Below, piece by piece: positions 1 through 10,959 of a stretch of DNA of 64,000 bases. The translations under genes were made by a program, and so were the position numbers. Numbering within the stretch: position 1 is the first letter of the stretch; every line of letters starts with the position of its first letter. The stretch comes from Ceratothoa steindachneri. Taxonomy: Eukaryota > Arthropoda > Malacostraca > Isopoda > Cymothoidae. A model generated the notes under the pieces. That model saw only the letters and a program-made list of their open reading frames with translations. It was not told the origin of the DNA and made no database searches. The stretch spans positions 36,673,726 to 36,737,725 of the forward strand of contig OZ018317.1 in assembly GCA_963969495.1 (NCBI GenBank), written 5' to 3'.

Positions 1-372
1 AGTATTGCTTTCAGACAAGTGTAAATAGTATTGCTTTCAGAGGATTTGAAAATAGGATTGCTTTCAGAGCAAGTGTAAATAGCACTGCTTTCAGAGCAAG
101 GGTAAATAGTCTTTTAGAGTAAGTGTAAATAGCATTGCTTTAAAGTAAATGTAAATAGAATTGCTTTTAGAGCAAGTGAAAATAGTATTGCTTTCAGAAG
201 AAGTGCCAATGGCATTGTTTTTAGAGCAGGTTGAACAAATATTGCTTTCAGACCAAGTGTAAATAGTATTGCTTTTAGAGAAAGCGTAAATAGTATTGCT
301 TCCAGAACAATTGTAAATAATATTGCTTTCGAGAAGGTGTAAATAGTGTTGCTTCCAGAGAAAGTGTAAATT
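1..372. repeat. 27-bp minisatellite, about 14 units, cut by the window start
   Basis: Imperfect tandem units of about 27 bp, with the core attgctttcag followed by a spacer and gtgtaaat, run from base 1 to about 372. Units differ by a few substitutions and 1-2 base indels. The array starts outside the window. I see no coding frame through it and no similarity to the two other 27-bp and 18-bp arrays nearby. Confidence 0.9.
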
Positions 373-1420
373 GTTATCTATTGACTCTCTAGTCTCATAT
401 AATTATGATTGATGATTTTAAATACTAATCCAAATGTATGGAGGTGATAGTATTATCTTTAAGAAAAATAAATACCACAGACGAAAGAAGTTCAAATAAG
501 ATAAAGAGTCTTCTAAAAGTGAGAATAATAGGCTAAATGGGGAAAGAATGTATGAAAGAGTTAGTTAGAGTGTAGGAATTATTAGTAAATTGATTGCTGA
601 AATTATTTGATAAATTAGTGGACTATATGAAAATTAGATCGATAAAATAATAAATAATAAAAATCTATAGTGTATGAAATACAAAAGAAGATATGGATCC
701 ATAAAGGAAAAGATATGTTTGGACAGTGCGATAGAATGTGTGAAAGGATGTGGTGTGTCATCTGAGGAAGAGAGCAGTATGAAAGTCAGTCTTAGAGATG
801 ATGTATTGAGACCAAATCCTGGATGTTTCTAGCGCTTCAGATGAATGTTGGATAATGCTGCAATAGAATGTATGTCTGACAATGCGTTTACGTATACTGC
901 TGTGCAGCATAAACTTTATGAATTGTAGAGATTTTGCTTGTATTAGAATTAATGTGGTGAAGACTTGAGTGATAGATCACTTTTTTTTCAATACAGCTTC
1001 AAGGCATTTAAAACACGATTAAATTTTTAATCTTCTTCAGTGGAATAAGGCAATATTTTTCCTTCATAAGATATCCCAATTGTTTAAGGGTGAACGAGGG
1101 TAAAGTGAGCTTCGTTTCATGTTTCCCAACTAAGTATTTTAATGGTAGTCATGTTAAATGATTATTTTGGTTGGAAGAGATGTAGAAATACATTTGTTTG
1201 TGCATAATACCCAAATTAAAGTCCTCATTTGGTCTATATAGCCTCGTTATGTATTTATAACATACATCGGTGTGTTGAATCCATCATAGCGACACATTTT
1301 ATGGAATAAAGGATGAGCAGCTTCCGACCGAATACCAAGATAATTACTGATGCCCAACGGAGTATTTAGAATAAGGATTTGGCCAGACGGATATAACAGC
1401 ACGGCTTATTTAAACTTCGA
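373..1420. other. Unassigned AT-rich sequence
   Basis: No recognisable gene, RNA or transposon. Frames are short and stop-rich on both strands. A poly-T run lies near 970-990. Confidence 0.5.
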
Positions 1421-2112
1421 CGCTCCTATAAACATCACAGCTCTTATAATGATCACAGATCCTACAAACTTCACAACTCCTATAAACCTCATAGATCATA
1501 GAAACACCACAGCTCCTATAAATATCACTGATCCTATAAACATAACAGATGGTATAAAGAACACAGGTCCTATAGACATCACATATTATATAAACATCAC
1601 ATATCCCATAAAAATCACAGCTCCTATTAAAATCACAGGTCATACAAACATCACAGCTCCTATAAACATCACAGATCTAATAAACATCACAGATCTAATA
1701 AACATCACGGGTTTTATTAACATCACAGCTCTTATAAATATCTAGATTATATATGTATAAGATATCCTTTAAACATCACAGATCCTATAAGCATCACAGA
1801 TTCTATATACATCAAAGTTCTTATAAACATCAAGGATGTTACAAACATGACATCTGCTATAAATATCACAGTTCTTATAAACTTCCTAGATCCTATGAAC
1901 ATCACAGCTATTATAAACTGCCCAGATCCTACCTAAAACATCCCTTATCATACAAACATCACAGATCCTATAAAGATCGCATGTCTTATAAACATAACAG
2001 CTCCTATAAAAATCACAGATCCCATAAATATAACAGATCCTATAAGTAGAACAGATGCTATAAACATCACTGGTTCTATACATATCGAAGATCCACAAAA
2101 TATCACTGATCC
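1421..2112. repeat. 18-bp minisatellite (cctataaacatcacagat type), about 38 units
   Basis: Tandem units close to cctataaacatcacagat. Because 18 is a multiple of three, an open frame of 131 codons (1350-1745, +) exists whose product is only a hexapeptide repeat of the type NITDPI. The array continues beyond its stop in other frames as single-base indels accumulate. I read it as non-coding satellite DNA rather than a gene, because the frame has no unique domain. Confidence 0.9.
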
Positions 2113-2169
2113 AAACTATCGTTCGAATCAGTCAGTTTATATCCTTAACTATTGAGAGGGTCTCATATA

Positions 2170-3134
2170 CGAGGGATCTTAAAAAGGTTTTGGTGCAAGC
2201 CTTTAATCTAAAAGATTATCGGACATTTTCAAGTCAAAACACGTTTGATCATATCTTTGGCTTGTGCTGATATCTGAAAAACCGTCATTTAGTCCTCTGA
2301 CACATTTCAGGTAGCAAGTGACTGCTTACAAGAGATTAGCTTTTTTTTGTCCATGGAAAAGCAAACTTTTGGGATCAGAGCTGTTACCAATTTTTTAACA
2401 AATTTGATTGGAAATCCCCTGCTTGCGTCGATTATTTGCAGCATGTTTATGGTGAGTCTACACCATATGGAAACACTATCTTGAGGTCTTTAAAACGTTT
2501 CAAAGAAGTAAGAGAAGACCTTAATGACGACGAGAGAGAAGCAAAGCCATCCACATCAACCAATGTACAAAAGGTGGCGGCCGTTCAAAAACCTCTGAAT
2601 GAAGATTGTAGAATTAACGTTGAATTTATTGCGAAAGAAGTCGATATTTTCCAACTCAGCAAATGCAATTTTAACTGAGTATCTGAGTCTCAGTAAGCTC
2701 TTTGCCCGTTTGGGGCCGAAAGCGTTGCGGGATGATCAGCTTGCACAAATAAGTCATGTTCCATCATGAAAATGCTCCAGCCCATTCTTCACGACTAAGA
2801 AAAGAAACTTTGGGGGAATTTCGATGGAAAATCATACTCCATTCACCCTATAGCCTTGATCTTGCCCCCTAGGACTATTTCTTGTTTTGTGAGCTTAAGA
2901 AAAAATTAAAAGGAACAAGATTTCAATCGATCGAAGAGGCAAAACGTGAAGTCAAGGCATGGTGCAATTCGAAAAACCAGGAGTTCTTCAGAGAGAGACT
3001 CGTCAGGTGAAAATATCGCCTTCAGAATTTCATTGACCTAAATGGAAACTGTTGAGAAATATTAGTGACATTTGTGTTTAATTTTTAATAAATATTTCTT
3101 TAATTTTGCACAAACACTTTTTGAAGATCCCTCG
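2170..3134 (+). mobile_element. Internally deleted mariner-family transposon with both inverted ends
   Basis: The left end reads cgagggatcttaaaaag after a TA, and the right end is its inverted copy (ctttttgaagatccctcg) followed by TA, as expected for a Tc1/mariner insertion with TA duplication. The element is 965 bp, against roughly 1.3 kb for an autonomous mariner. The missing part lies inside the transposase, between the DNA-binding region and the second half of the catalytic domain. It is a deletion derivative that could only be moved in trans. Confidence 0.85.
2353..3055 (+). pseudogene. Mariner transposase remnant, middle part deleted
   Basis: An ATG at 2353 opens a protein that, after a frame change, reads YGESTPYGNTIL and then NDDEREAKPSTST and VEFIAKEVDI. 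These match the helix-turn-helix DNA-binding half of mariner transposases. Around 2690-2750 this region ends (LSLSKLFARLGPKALRDDQ) and the sequence jumps to FHHENAPAHSS and SLDLAP, the second and third catalytic motifs. The segment with the first catalytic aspartate is absent. The second motif has HEN where the family has HDN, there are in-frame stops near the third motif, and the frame ends at 3055 after FIDLNGNC. I conclude an inactive copy; the family call is firm, the subfamily is not assigned. Confidence 0.85.
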
Positions 3135-3499
3135 TATAAAATTGACCCGTTGAGAACAACGTAATGTTTACTTATATTCCTTTTTTCTGGTACCGAACTA
3201 CCCACATTTTAGTGGTCAATTAAATTCTATTTCAACCATTCTCGTATAATGCTCTTCAAGGCGATAGGTCTCCAGAGAGCGGCTTCCTATCAACAAGAAA
3301 AAGATCGTTAAAAATCGTTGGATCTTATTTACCTTGAATGCACCAAAGGAGGAAGCGGAGAGTATACCAACAGACAGATCCTTAAATAATTCAGAGTGAA
3401 AATCAGCATAGAACGATCGCTCATACCATACAGACGACTACGACGTAAGACATAGAGCGACTGGACTGTAGCATAGAGCTTGCATGGGATAGTATATGT
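3135..3499. other. Unassigned spacer
   Basis: Sequence between the mariner end and the LINE remnant. No coding or RNA feature seen. Confidence 0.4.
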
Positions 3500-3707
3500 T
3501 TGGAGCGGAAGACAGACAGCGTAATTCAGGATCCGAGGGATAGCACAGGAGAAACATCGCCCGCGGTCAAGAACACCAGCTGCATACTTTTGAATAAGTT
3601 GAATAGGTCAAAGTTTGGGAACGTGTGATCTAGCGAGAAGGGGAGGGTAGTAGTCAATGTGCAAGTTAATGAAAACGTGAATGGCAATCTAGGAATGATT
3701 ATGATCA
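3500..3707 (-). pseudogene. LINE (CR1/L2-like) reverse transcriptase fragment flanking the 27-bp array
   Basis: Read on the minus strand this segment gives RNLSHIRYHFDHNHS then IAIHVFINLHIDYYPPLL. This aligns with the C-terminal part of the reverse transcriptase ORF of CR1/L2-type LINEs, where a motif like H.fvtsrLDYCNSLL is usual. A better-kept related fragment lies at 46490-47290 and reads CNFRRIRFHIDQ then MVTSHLDYCDSLL, so the two can be compared within the window. This copy has stops and is dead. It is interrupted at its N-terminal side by the 27-bp minisatellite. Confidence 0.75.
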
Positions 3708-4557
3708 AAGTGATAGCGGATGTGGCTAAGATTACGGAGAGAGCGGATGCGGCTAAGATTACAGGAAGAGCGGATGCGGCTAAGATTAAGGAAATAGCAA
3801 ATGTGACTGAGATTATAGGAAAGTCGGATATTGGTAAGATTACAGGAAGGGCGGATGCGGCTAAAATTCCAGGGAGGTCGGATGCGGCTAAGATCACAGA
3901 AAGAGCGGATGCGGCTAAGATTAAAGAACGAACGGCTGCGGCTAAGATTAAAGAACGAACGGCTGCGGCTAGGATTAAGATATCAACGGATGTGGCTAAG
4001 ATTAAAAGAAGATCGGATGAGGCTAAGATTGCAGGAAGAGCCGATACGACTATGATTACTGGAAGAGCGGATGCGAATAAGATTATAGCAAGAGTGGATG
4101 CGGCTAAGATTATGGAAGGGCGGATGCGGCTAAGATTACTGTAAGGGTGGAGGTGGCTAAGATCATAGGAAGAGCGGATGCGGCTAAGATTAAGGAACGA
4201 AGGGGTGCGGCTAGGATTAAGAAAACAACGGATGTAGCTAAGATAAAGGAAGATCGGAGGAGGCTAAGATTGCAAGAAGAGCGGAGACGGCTATGATTAG
4301 TGAAAGAGCGGATGCGAATAAGATTACATCAAGAGTAGATGCGCTAAGATTATTGGAAGATTGGATGCGGCTAAGATTACAGAAAGATTGGATGCGGCTA
4401 AGATTACTGGAGGAACGGATGTGGCTAAGATTACTGGAAGATCGGATGCGGCTAAGATTACTGGAAGAGCGGATGCGGCTAAGATTACTGAAAGAGCGGA
4501 TGTGACTAAGATTACTGGAAATGAGGATGCGACTAGAATTACGGAGAAAGCAGAGAA
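3708..4557. repeat. 27-bp minisatellite born inside a LINE coding region, about 31 units
   Basis: Units close to gcggatgcggctaagatta plus 8 bases repeat about 31 times. On the minus strand each unit is nine codons encoding NLSRIRS with two variable residues, the same segment that occurs once in the related LINE fragment at about 47060-47080. A higher-order period is also visible: the stretch with ctaggattaaga at about 3970 recurs near 4212, about nine units later. Open frames through the array on both strands are by-products of the 27-bp period. Confidence 0.85.
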
Positions 4558-5529
4558 AGGTTTGAAGAGTGATAGAGAGTAATGAATACTGCCGAAAGAT
4601 TGAGAAGGAATAGGATGGAAACCAGTCCAGAGTCAGCTTCCCTACGAAGTCAAACACTTAGATTTAGGATAGATTATTCAGTGCTGTGTCGACATTGAAC
4701 CAAGACTGAAGGATATCCTAAATGTTAGAGGATGCCGTATTCCCTGAATCCAGCAAATTTCAGCCTTTCCAGGACATTTAAAAGGAATGGAAGTTGATAG
4801 ATTTGACCGTAGCCTGTCGGATCGTTAGGATTCAGGCTAGAGTCCTTATTGCTTTGCGAATTGAGAATTGATAGCACAACAAATGAGAGGATATCGTTAA
4901 AGAGATCAATGAATTTTGAAGAACATGGAATAATTGACTATGGAAAGTTGGAGGGAAAGAGTAAAGAAAGGAACAGGTCTTTTCCTAAGATTGAAGGAGA
5001 GTATTTGCTCTGAAGACACCAGGGGGAGGTAGGAAGAGTTGATTCCTACGAATAAAATTTATAGACTGAGACTGTTTCATCCATAAAGGCGTCGAGAAGT
5101 TTGGTTCAAAAAACTCTTTGGGGGTTGAAATTAAGTACTGCTGTGGGTGTTGTGGCAGGAGCTCTACATTTGTTTATACAATCTTCGTTTTCCACATTCT
5201 TTGTTTGACAGTGGTTTTTCGACCACTATGAAGTTTCGACAGAGCAATTCTATGTTGTGATGACAATAAAGGAACTCTAAACAGCTTTACTGTTATGGTT
5301 GCAGAACCTCATTTTAATAGTGTGCCAAAATTTTACTCTTGGTCTTTACAATGCTTTTAGTACAAGGTAATATAGTTTGGTGTGTAGGTTGAACAGTTAC
5401 ATGGAGTATAGTGTAATTAGAAGTGATTATATGAAATATATCATAAGAGGATGCGTATTGTGTAGTCCAACATCGCACTTCATGAAATTACGGAATTGTG
5501 GTTTAGTAACAACCGTAACATATAATTGA
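4558..5529. other. Unassigned sequence
   Basis: No gene or transposon recognised; frames are short on both strands. Confidence 0.4.
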
Positions 5530-6190
5530 AACCAGACCATGAGAAAAAAAAGAATAGATGCGCGTAAAAAACGATTAGAAAGCAATAAGAAAAGGCAGAG
5601 AAGCGAGTAAGGAAAGGAAGAGAACTGAGTAAAAGATAAGAAAAGTGAATAAGGAAAATAAGACAAGTAAAAAAAAAAGAGAGGTGAATTAGAAAAGGAA
5701 GAGAGGTTGATAAAAAAGAATAGAAGTGATTAAAAAGAAAAGAGGCAAAAAGAGAATAGAAAGGAATAAAAAGGAGAGGCAAGTAAGAAAAAGAAGAGAG
5801 GCGAATAAAAAAAGTGAAGAGAGGCGAATAAGAAAAGAAAGAGAGGCGATTAAGAAAAGCAAGAGATGCATGCATGGAAAAATAAAAGGGAATAAAAAGA
5901 AGAAAAGTAAGTGAGAAAAAGAGAGAGGCTCATAAAGATAGAAAAGAGAGGCGAAAAAAGAGAAGAAAAGCAAATAAGAAAAAAAAGAAGCATGCACGAA
6001 GGAAAAGAGAATCAAATAAAAAAATACTCGTAGAAGAGAGACAAATAAGAAAAAGAAGAGAAATAACTAAGAAAATAAGAGAAACAAGTACTAAAAAGAA
6101 GAAAGGCGAATCAAAAAGAAAAGAGAGGTAAATAAGAATATAAAGAGATACGAGTAGGGAAAAGATGGAAAAAGAGAAAAATATAATAAA
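5530..6190. repeat. Polypurine tract (A/G-rich, gagaggcgaataagaaaa-like)
   Basis: Over 600 bases are almost only A and G on the plus strand, with loosely repeated words such as gagaggcgaataagaaaa. The resulting Lys/Arg/Glu-rich or Phe/Leu/Ser-rich frames reflect composition rather than a protein. Confidence 0.85.
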
Positions 6191-7309
6191 GATAATAAAA
6201 TAAAAATATAAAGACCTAAATTAATAAGGGAAGATTAACTAAACGAAATCGCTACGGGCGATGCATAAATTCACTGGGCGTTGAAGTAAGATGGGGGGGG
6301 GAAGGGGATTTAACGCAATAGCATCGAGGGCGTATCACGCAGAATGTTTGTAAGGAAGGATTTGTATTGAAATTGAAGAAGAGGATGTGAAAATGTGTGG
6401 AAGATGCCCCTGCAGGCAATGGGGCAGGTAGGGCCCACGATCTTGTCAGCGGTAATAATAAAAAATATGCCATATTTAAAAATAATAAAAAATTTGCCAT
6501 CACCTGACGGAGATTTGTCCGTTATGAAGTGAGGGAATGCTTCGGAGAGCTGCGCGACTTAAGCACTCCAAGTGTTCTCATTTAGGGAGGCGTCGGTGTA
6601 TATAATAACTTTTAATAATTTCACTTATACTAACTCTACCATTTCCTTCGGATTCCTTTACAAAACCTCTCTGGGGCGATCACATGACTCCTTTAGTTAC
6701 AATATAATAAATAAATAAATAATAAAAATAAATGTTAAAAGTCTACGGAATCCTTGATTAATATTTTAGTATTAAATATTAGACTTAAATCGATAATAAT
6801 GATTTAATATAAATAATTTATTAAAAATAATAAGATAAAATTGGAAGAAATTCGTATAATTTACGGAAAATAAAATTATATAATAAAATAACCTCTAAAA
6901 TTCATCATTCATTGATTCTTATGATTTGAATATCTGAGAATTTATATTCGTTATTAATATTTGATCGATACGAAATAGTGGTGAAAATATACATACACAA
7001 ACGGAGCAAGAATAAAACAGAGAGAAATCATAGAGAAGAAGTGTAAACGAATAATAAAGAGTGGTCGAAAAAGGAATAGAAGCAGTACTGATGTTATGGG
7101 AAAATAGTTGGTAGATTTAATCCATGTAATGTATAGAAAGGATTATGCCAGTGGAGTGTCATATCGGGATAAAAGATTTCTTATAATATGTCCTTCTATT
7201 TGTCTATCGTGTTCTTTTTGTCTTTTAAACTTCTAGTTAGGACGTGGGTGTGGTTACCTTTTCGTTGCCCTTCTCAATGCGTTAGGTAAAAGTGACCTCT
7301 TTCTATTTT
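6191..7309. other. AT-rich unassigned sequence
   Basis: Includes a very AT-rich stretch at 6690-6960 with aataaataa runs, and a G-run near 6293. Nothing coding is supported. Confidence 0.4.
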
Positions 7310-7880
7310 AGGGAAAGGAGGGCAGAGAGGTGATTCTGAAATGGTCTCTAATAGAGCGAAAGATGAGTTTGCGAGAGAGGGAGAAATGGAGGAGAGAGAA
7401 AATAAAATAAATGGAGGAAAAAGATAGGGAGGGAAGAAAGAAGGGATAAAGGGAAGGGAGAAGGAAGGGATGAGGGGACGGAGGAAGAAATGGAAATAGG
7501 AAGGAAGGGAGGGAAACAGGAAGAAAGGAATGTGGAGGAAATAAAAGGAAGGAAGAAAGGGGGGAAGCTGGAATTAAGGCACAGATGGAAACATAACGGA
7601 GGGAATAAGGAGAGAAGGACGAAAATAACTGAAGGACTAAGAGAAAGAAATTGAAAAGGAAGAAAGGGATGCAGAGAGAACGGGAGGAAGAAAAATGGAG
7701 GAAGTGAGGAAGGAAGGGAAATGGATGCAAGCAAAAGAAAAGACATGAATAAAGGAAGGGAATAAAAGAAGCAGGAAGGAAAGAGATGAAGAAAGGGAAG
7801 CAGAGAGGAGATTAATACAAAAGGAAGGAAGTGAGGAAAGAAGGGAATTGGATGTAAGAAAAAGAGATGGAGTAACCACC
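7310..7880. repeat. Polypurine tract (gaaggaaggga-type)
   Basis: A/G-rich sequence with irregular ggaagggag, gaaagaagg and gagagag words. Three overlapping minus-strand frames (up to 193 codons) encode only Ser, Phe, Leu and Pro runs and are composition artefacts. Confidence 0.85.
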
Positions 7881-9180
7881 ATGAGCGAAGGTAGAGGTTA
7901 GAAAATAAGTATTGGATCCATCCGACCATTAATTTACACCGCGACGGTGGCGAGCGAATCCAGGCTCCCCGAATCCTCCCTCACCTCGAACGGAAGTACA
8001 ATTCGAGGGAATGAGCGGCGAAGAGATCGAACGGCGCTAAGTGCTTCTGCACTGTGAGAATTCAGGGAGAGCCTCATAGGGGTTGGGAAAGAAGGGGCTG
8101 TTGTATGAACTAAAAGGGGTGGTTGGGGGAGGCTTGTTGGGGTAGGATGGCAGGTGGGGAAGGAGGAGGTGACTCTTTGATCGCGTCGTTCCTGCCATAG
8201 GCGTGTCCTTTAGAGTTTGGGACGTTGACCGACAGTGACAAATAGAGAGGCGTGGGAGCCTTACAGGTGGACGAGGAGAGGGGTGGGAGAGGTAGAAATG
8301 GGGATCATAGGCAGAAACAAACGGAGAGTCAAATGGCAAACAAGGAGAAGGAGAACTAGAAAAAAGGATATATAAAAAGGATAGCAAAAGGGTGACAAGA
8401 TTAGAGAAAGAGAAACTAAAAGGGACGAGTTATGAGTCTCTAAATCTCCCTCATCGTGAAATTTCATAAGGAGCACAAACCTTACCATTGTGTCGTTTAA
8501 GGAAATTGTTCCCTGTTTAAAAGTCAGAACTCTCCTTTTTGTGCATCATGCCATTTTGAGTCCTTATTCTTTGACATTATTTTATATCTTTGCTTCTTTA
8601 TTTCCCTATTGATATTACCACCCTCTATTTGCTGTGGCAAATATAGCCTTGATGGAAACAACCAGGAAAATAGGTTAAAAAGAAGGAAAACTAACGATGG
8701 AAAAGGACTATAAATGCGCTTTTACTAAACAAGACTTGATATGAAAGAAAATAATTCGTCCCTCATCTTCTGGAGGGAAACCATAATAAAGAAAAACACG
8801 CGAATGAGAGATAGGGTATGTTTGTGTGTGAGTGTGTTCATTTGGAAGATAAACCGGCACCTTCAAGCGTCAACGACACGGTAATGGTGGAAACGTTATA
8901 CACATATCAACTGAACAAGAAGCACAAACTCATTAAAGTATATAAGCGCATTTCCATAATATAATTCGCTTCCTTTGACTTCGTTCCAATGGTTTTAAAA
9001 GCAATATTTCGCCTCGCTTTTGATCAAAGTAGCGTGTGAGGGTTCTCATTTTGCGAGTTTTAAGCTCTGTCCAAGTTCGCGTTAAGGCTGCCGGAGTAAT
9101 GCATAAATTAGCCGGCGCAACCGACATAGAATGGGCAAGACATTCTTTTGTGCCAGAAATCTTCGAACAGTCTACAAAAT
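7881..9180. other. Unassigned sequence
   Basis: Mixed composition with no recognised domain. Minus-strand frames at 8037-8488 are low-complexity and cross G/A-rich DNA. Confidence 0.4.
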
Positions 9181-9775
9181 TATGAGAAAGAGAGGGAGAG
9201 GGAGAGAGAGAGAGGAAAGAGAGAGAGAGGAAGAGAGTAAGAATGATAGATAGATATATATATATATCCATAGAAAGCTAGATAAATAGAAAGGAAGAAA
9301 GTAATTGTAAGAAAGAAAGAGAGTGAGAGATAGAGATATATCCAGACAGAGGTGATAAATAGAGATATATCTAGAGAGAGCTGAAAAAATAGAAAGAAAT
9401 AAATGGATTGTGAAATAGAATGAGATGTTATATAGGTATTTATGTATGTATGTATCTATGCATGTGTGCATGTAAGTATGTATGGAGATGGGTAGGTAGG
9501 TAGAAGGGTGGATAGGTAGGTAAGTAGGTGCTAGGTGGGTAGGTGGGTGGGTAGGTGGGTAGGTAGGTGGGTGCGTGGGTAAGTGGGCTTGTGGGTAGTT
9601 AGGTAGGTAGGTGGATAGGTAAGTAGTTAGTTAGGTAGGTAAGTCGGTAGGTAGATAGATAGAAATAAAGAGATAGATAGATAGAAAGAACTAGATAGAT
9701 AGATAGAAAGAAAGAGCTAGATAGATAGAAAGAAAAAAAGAGCTAAATAGAGAGAAAGAAAGAGTTAGATAGAAG
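9181..9775. repeat. Compound microsatellite: (GA)n, (GATA)n, (TAGG)n, (GATA)n
   Basis: Blocks follow each other: gagagagg runs at 9185-9235, gata-like words to about 9420, ggtaggtaggtgggt-type runs at 9485-9650, then atagatagatagaaaga to about 9775. The order suggests successive slippage of tetranucleotide motifs. Confidence 0.9.
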
Positions 9776-10078
9776 AAAAAATAAAGAATTCCCGGTTGTT
9801 AAAAGAAAAAAGCGGTTTGAGGAAAGAAATTCAGAATGAATAAATTTTTGCTGCTGTGAGTTGTAATTAACAAATTTAGTATTTAATATATTTTTTTCCG
9901 TCTACTTTAAAATTGATTCAAATGGCGTTCAAACTAAAAGTGAAAAAAGCGTAATGAAATGAGGTTGAAAAAAGTGGTTTCAAAGTCTAAATAGGCCGGA
10001 AGCCAACAGCCCGAAGGCCTGTTAGCAAGCGTAATGAAGCACAAGCTCCCCACGTAGGAGGGAGTGGCGAAGCCATGG

Positions 10079-10081
<3 letters not shown>

Positions 10082-10141
<60 letters not shown>

Positions 10142-10372
10142 TATATATATCTTTCATGAGCGCGAAAGAATGACGAAAATGAATCCAACAAATCGCAAGA
10201 AACATAAAACGAGAACATTTTTTCTTCGGAAATAATATTTCCTAATTCGTAGAAAGTCCTACAGGATTGGGATTCGAACTGTGCACACTGAGGCAGCGCT
10301 CATCCACTTTGATCTCAATTAAATCATCTCTTAGGCCACTTGGCTACGAGGAAGACAAAAAAATCTTCCTAA
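10082..10372 (-). mobile_element. tRNA-derived SINE copy 1 with (TA)n tail
   Basis: On the minus strand, from about 10355 downward, the sequence reads tagccaagtggcctaag, a good RNA polymerase III A box. About 80 bases on it reads agttcgaatccc, a good B box, matching a tRNA with a long variable arm (Ser/Leu type). A body of about 110 bp follows, ending gcgctcatgaaag. It then runs directly into (TA)n at 10083-10150, which is the expected 3' tail position. The same body recurs at 10482-10618 and in part at 10626-10668. This is a SINE by structure; I do not recognise a named family. Confidence 0.75.
10083..10150. repeat. (TA)n microsatellite forming the tail of SINE copy 1
   Basis: About 34 TA units with one phase slip (aatata) near 10133. 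It adjoins the SINE body directly. Confidence 0.9.
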
Positions 10373-10481
10373 TAAACAAGCTTTTAAGCTACGATTCGCA
10401 AGGTCGATGGGACTATGAAAATAGAGAGAAGATTGATAGGACAAAGGAGAATTGAGGTAAACACGTGGCGAATATACAATG

Positions 10482-10625
10482 TATAAATCTTTCATGAGCG
10501 CGAAGGAATGATGAAAAGGAATCCAACAAACCGCAAGAAACAGAAAACGGGAAATTTTTTTTTCATCGGAAGTAATATTTTCTAATTCGCAAAAAATTCC
10601 GTATAGGGGTGGGATTCATACCGAG
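10482..10625 (-). mobile_element. SINE copy 2, 5'-truncated at the B box
   Basis: On the minus strand it starts at ggtatgaatcccac (B-box position). It then carries the same body as copy 1, including ttgcgaattagaaaatatta and tttcgcgctcatgaaag variants, ending near 10482 in a short degenerate TA-rich tail. The A-box half is missing, as expected for 5' truncation. Confidence 0.7.
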
Positions 10626-10664
10626 GAAAAATATTTCCCGTTTTCTGTTTCTTGCGATTTGTTG

Positions 10665-10729
<65 letters not shown>
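10626..10729 (+). mobile_element. SINE copy 3, 3' fragment with (TA)n tail, inverted to copy 2
   Basis: The plus strand has gaaaaatatttcccgttttc and on to gcgatttgttga, the same body part seen in copies 1 and 2 on the other strand, followed by (TA)n at 10669-10729. It abuts the start of copy 2 head to head. Confidence 0.7.
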
Positions 10730-10732
<3 letters not shown>

Positions 10733-10959
10733 TTCCAGAGGAAACGATGGCCTAGCGCAAACAACAATTGACGTATAAACCTGATTTTCTGAAATGCGGC
10801 TTCACACATCTAAAAGTTAGATGTTAGATCAGGAAATCTCCGCCCTCAGTGTTTTTGGTGTCTGGAAGTCCTTGTCATTGAATCAATGAAGGAAAACAAA
10901 CTGAAACGTCACTATTGTTAACTTTATCCGAACTTAATGGAATAGCCGCTAAGTTACTA

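Noticed and set aside
1350..1745. 131-codon frame with NITDPI-type repeats, looking like a repetitive surface protein
   Set aside because: It is only the translation of an 18-bp minisatellite; the array continues after the stop in other frames and has no unique domain or signal peptide.
3659..4144. 161-codon frame with ADAAKITGR repeats, looking like a coiled-coil protein
   Set aside because: By-product of the 27-bp LINE-derived array; the meaningful frame is on the other strand.
7348..7929. 193-codon Ser/Phe/Leu/Pro frame on the minus strand, membrane-like
   Set aside because: Polypurine low-complexity DNA; overlapping frames of the same composition exist in other phases.
10261..10356. A functional tRNA-Ser or tRNA-Leu gene
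   Set aside because: A and B boxes are good, but the acceptor stem is not paired and the sequence continues into a repeated body with a (TA)n tail, which fits a SINE.
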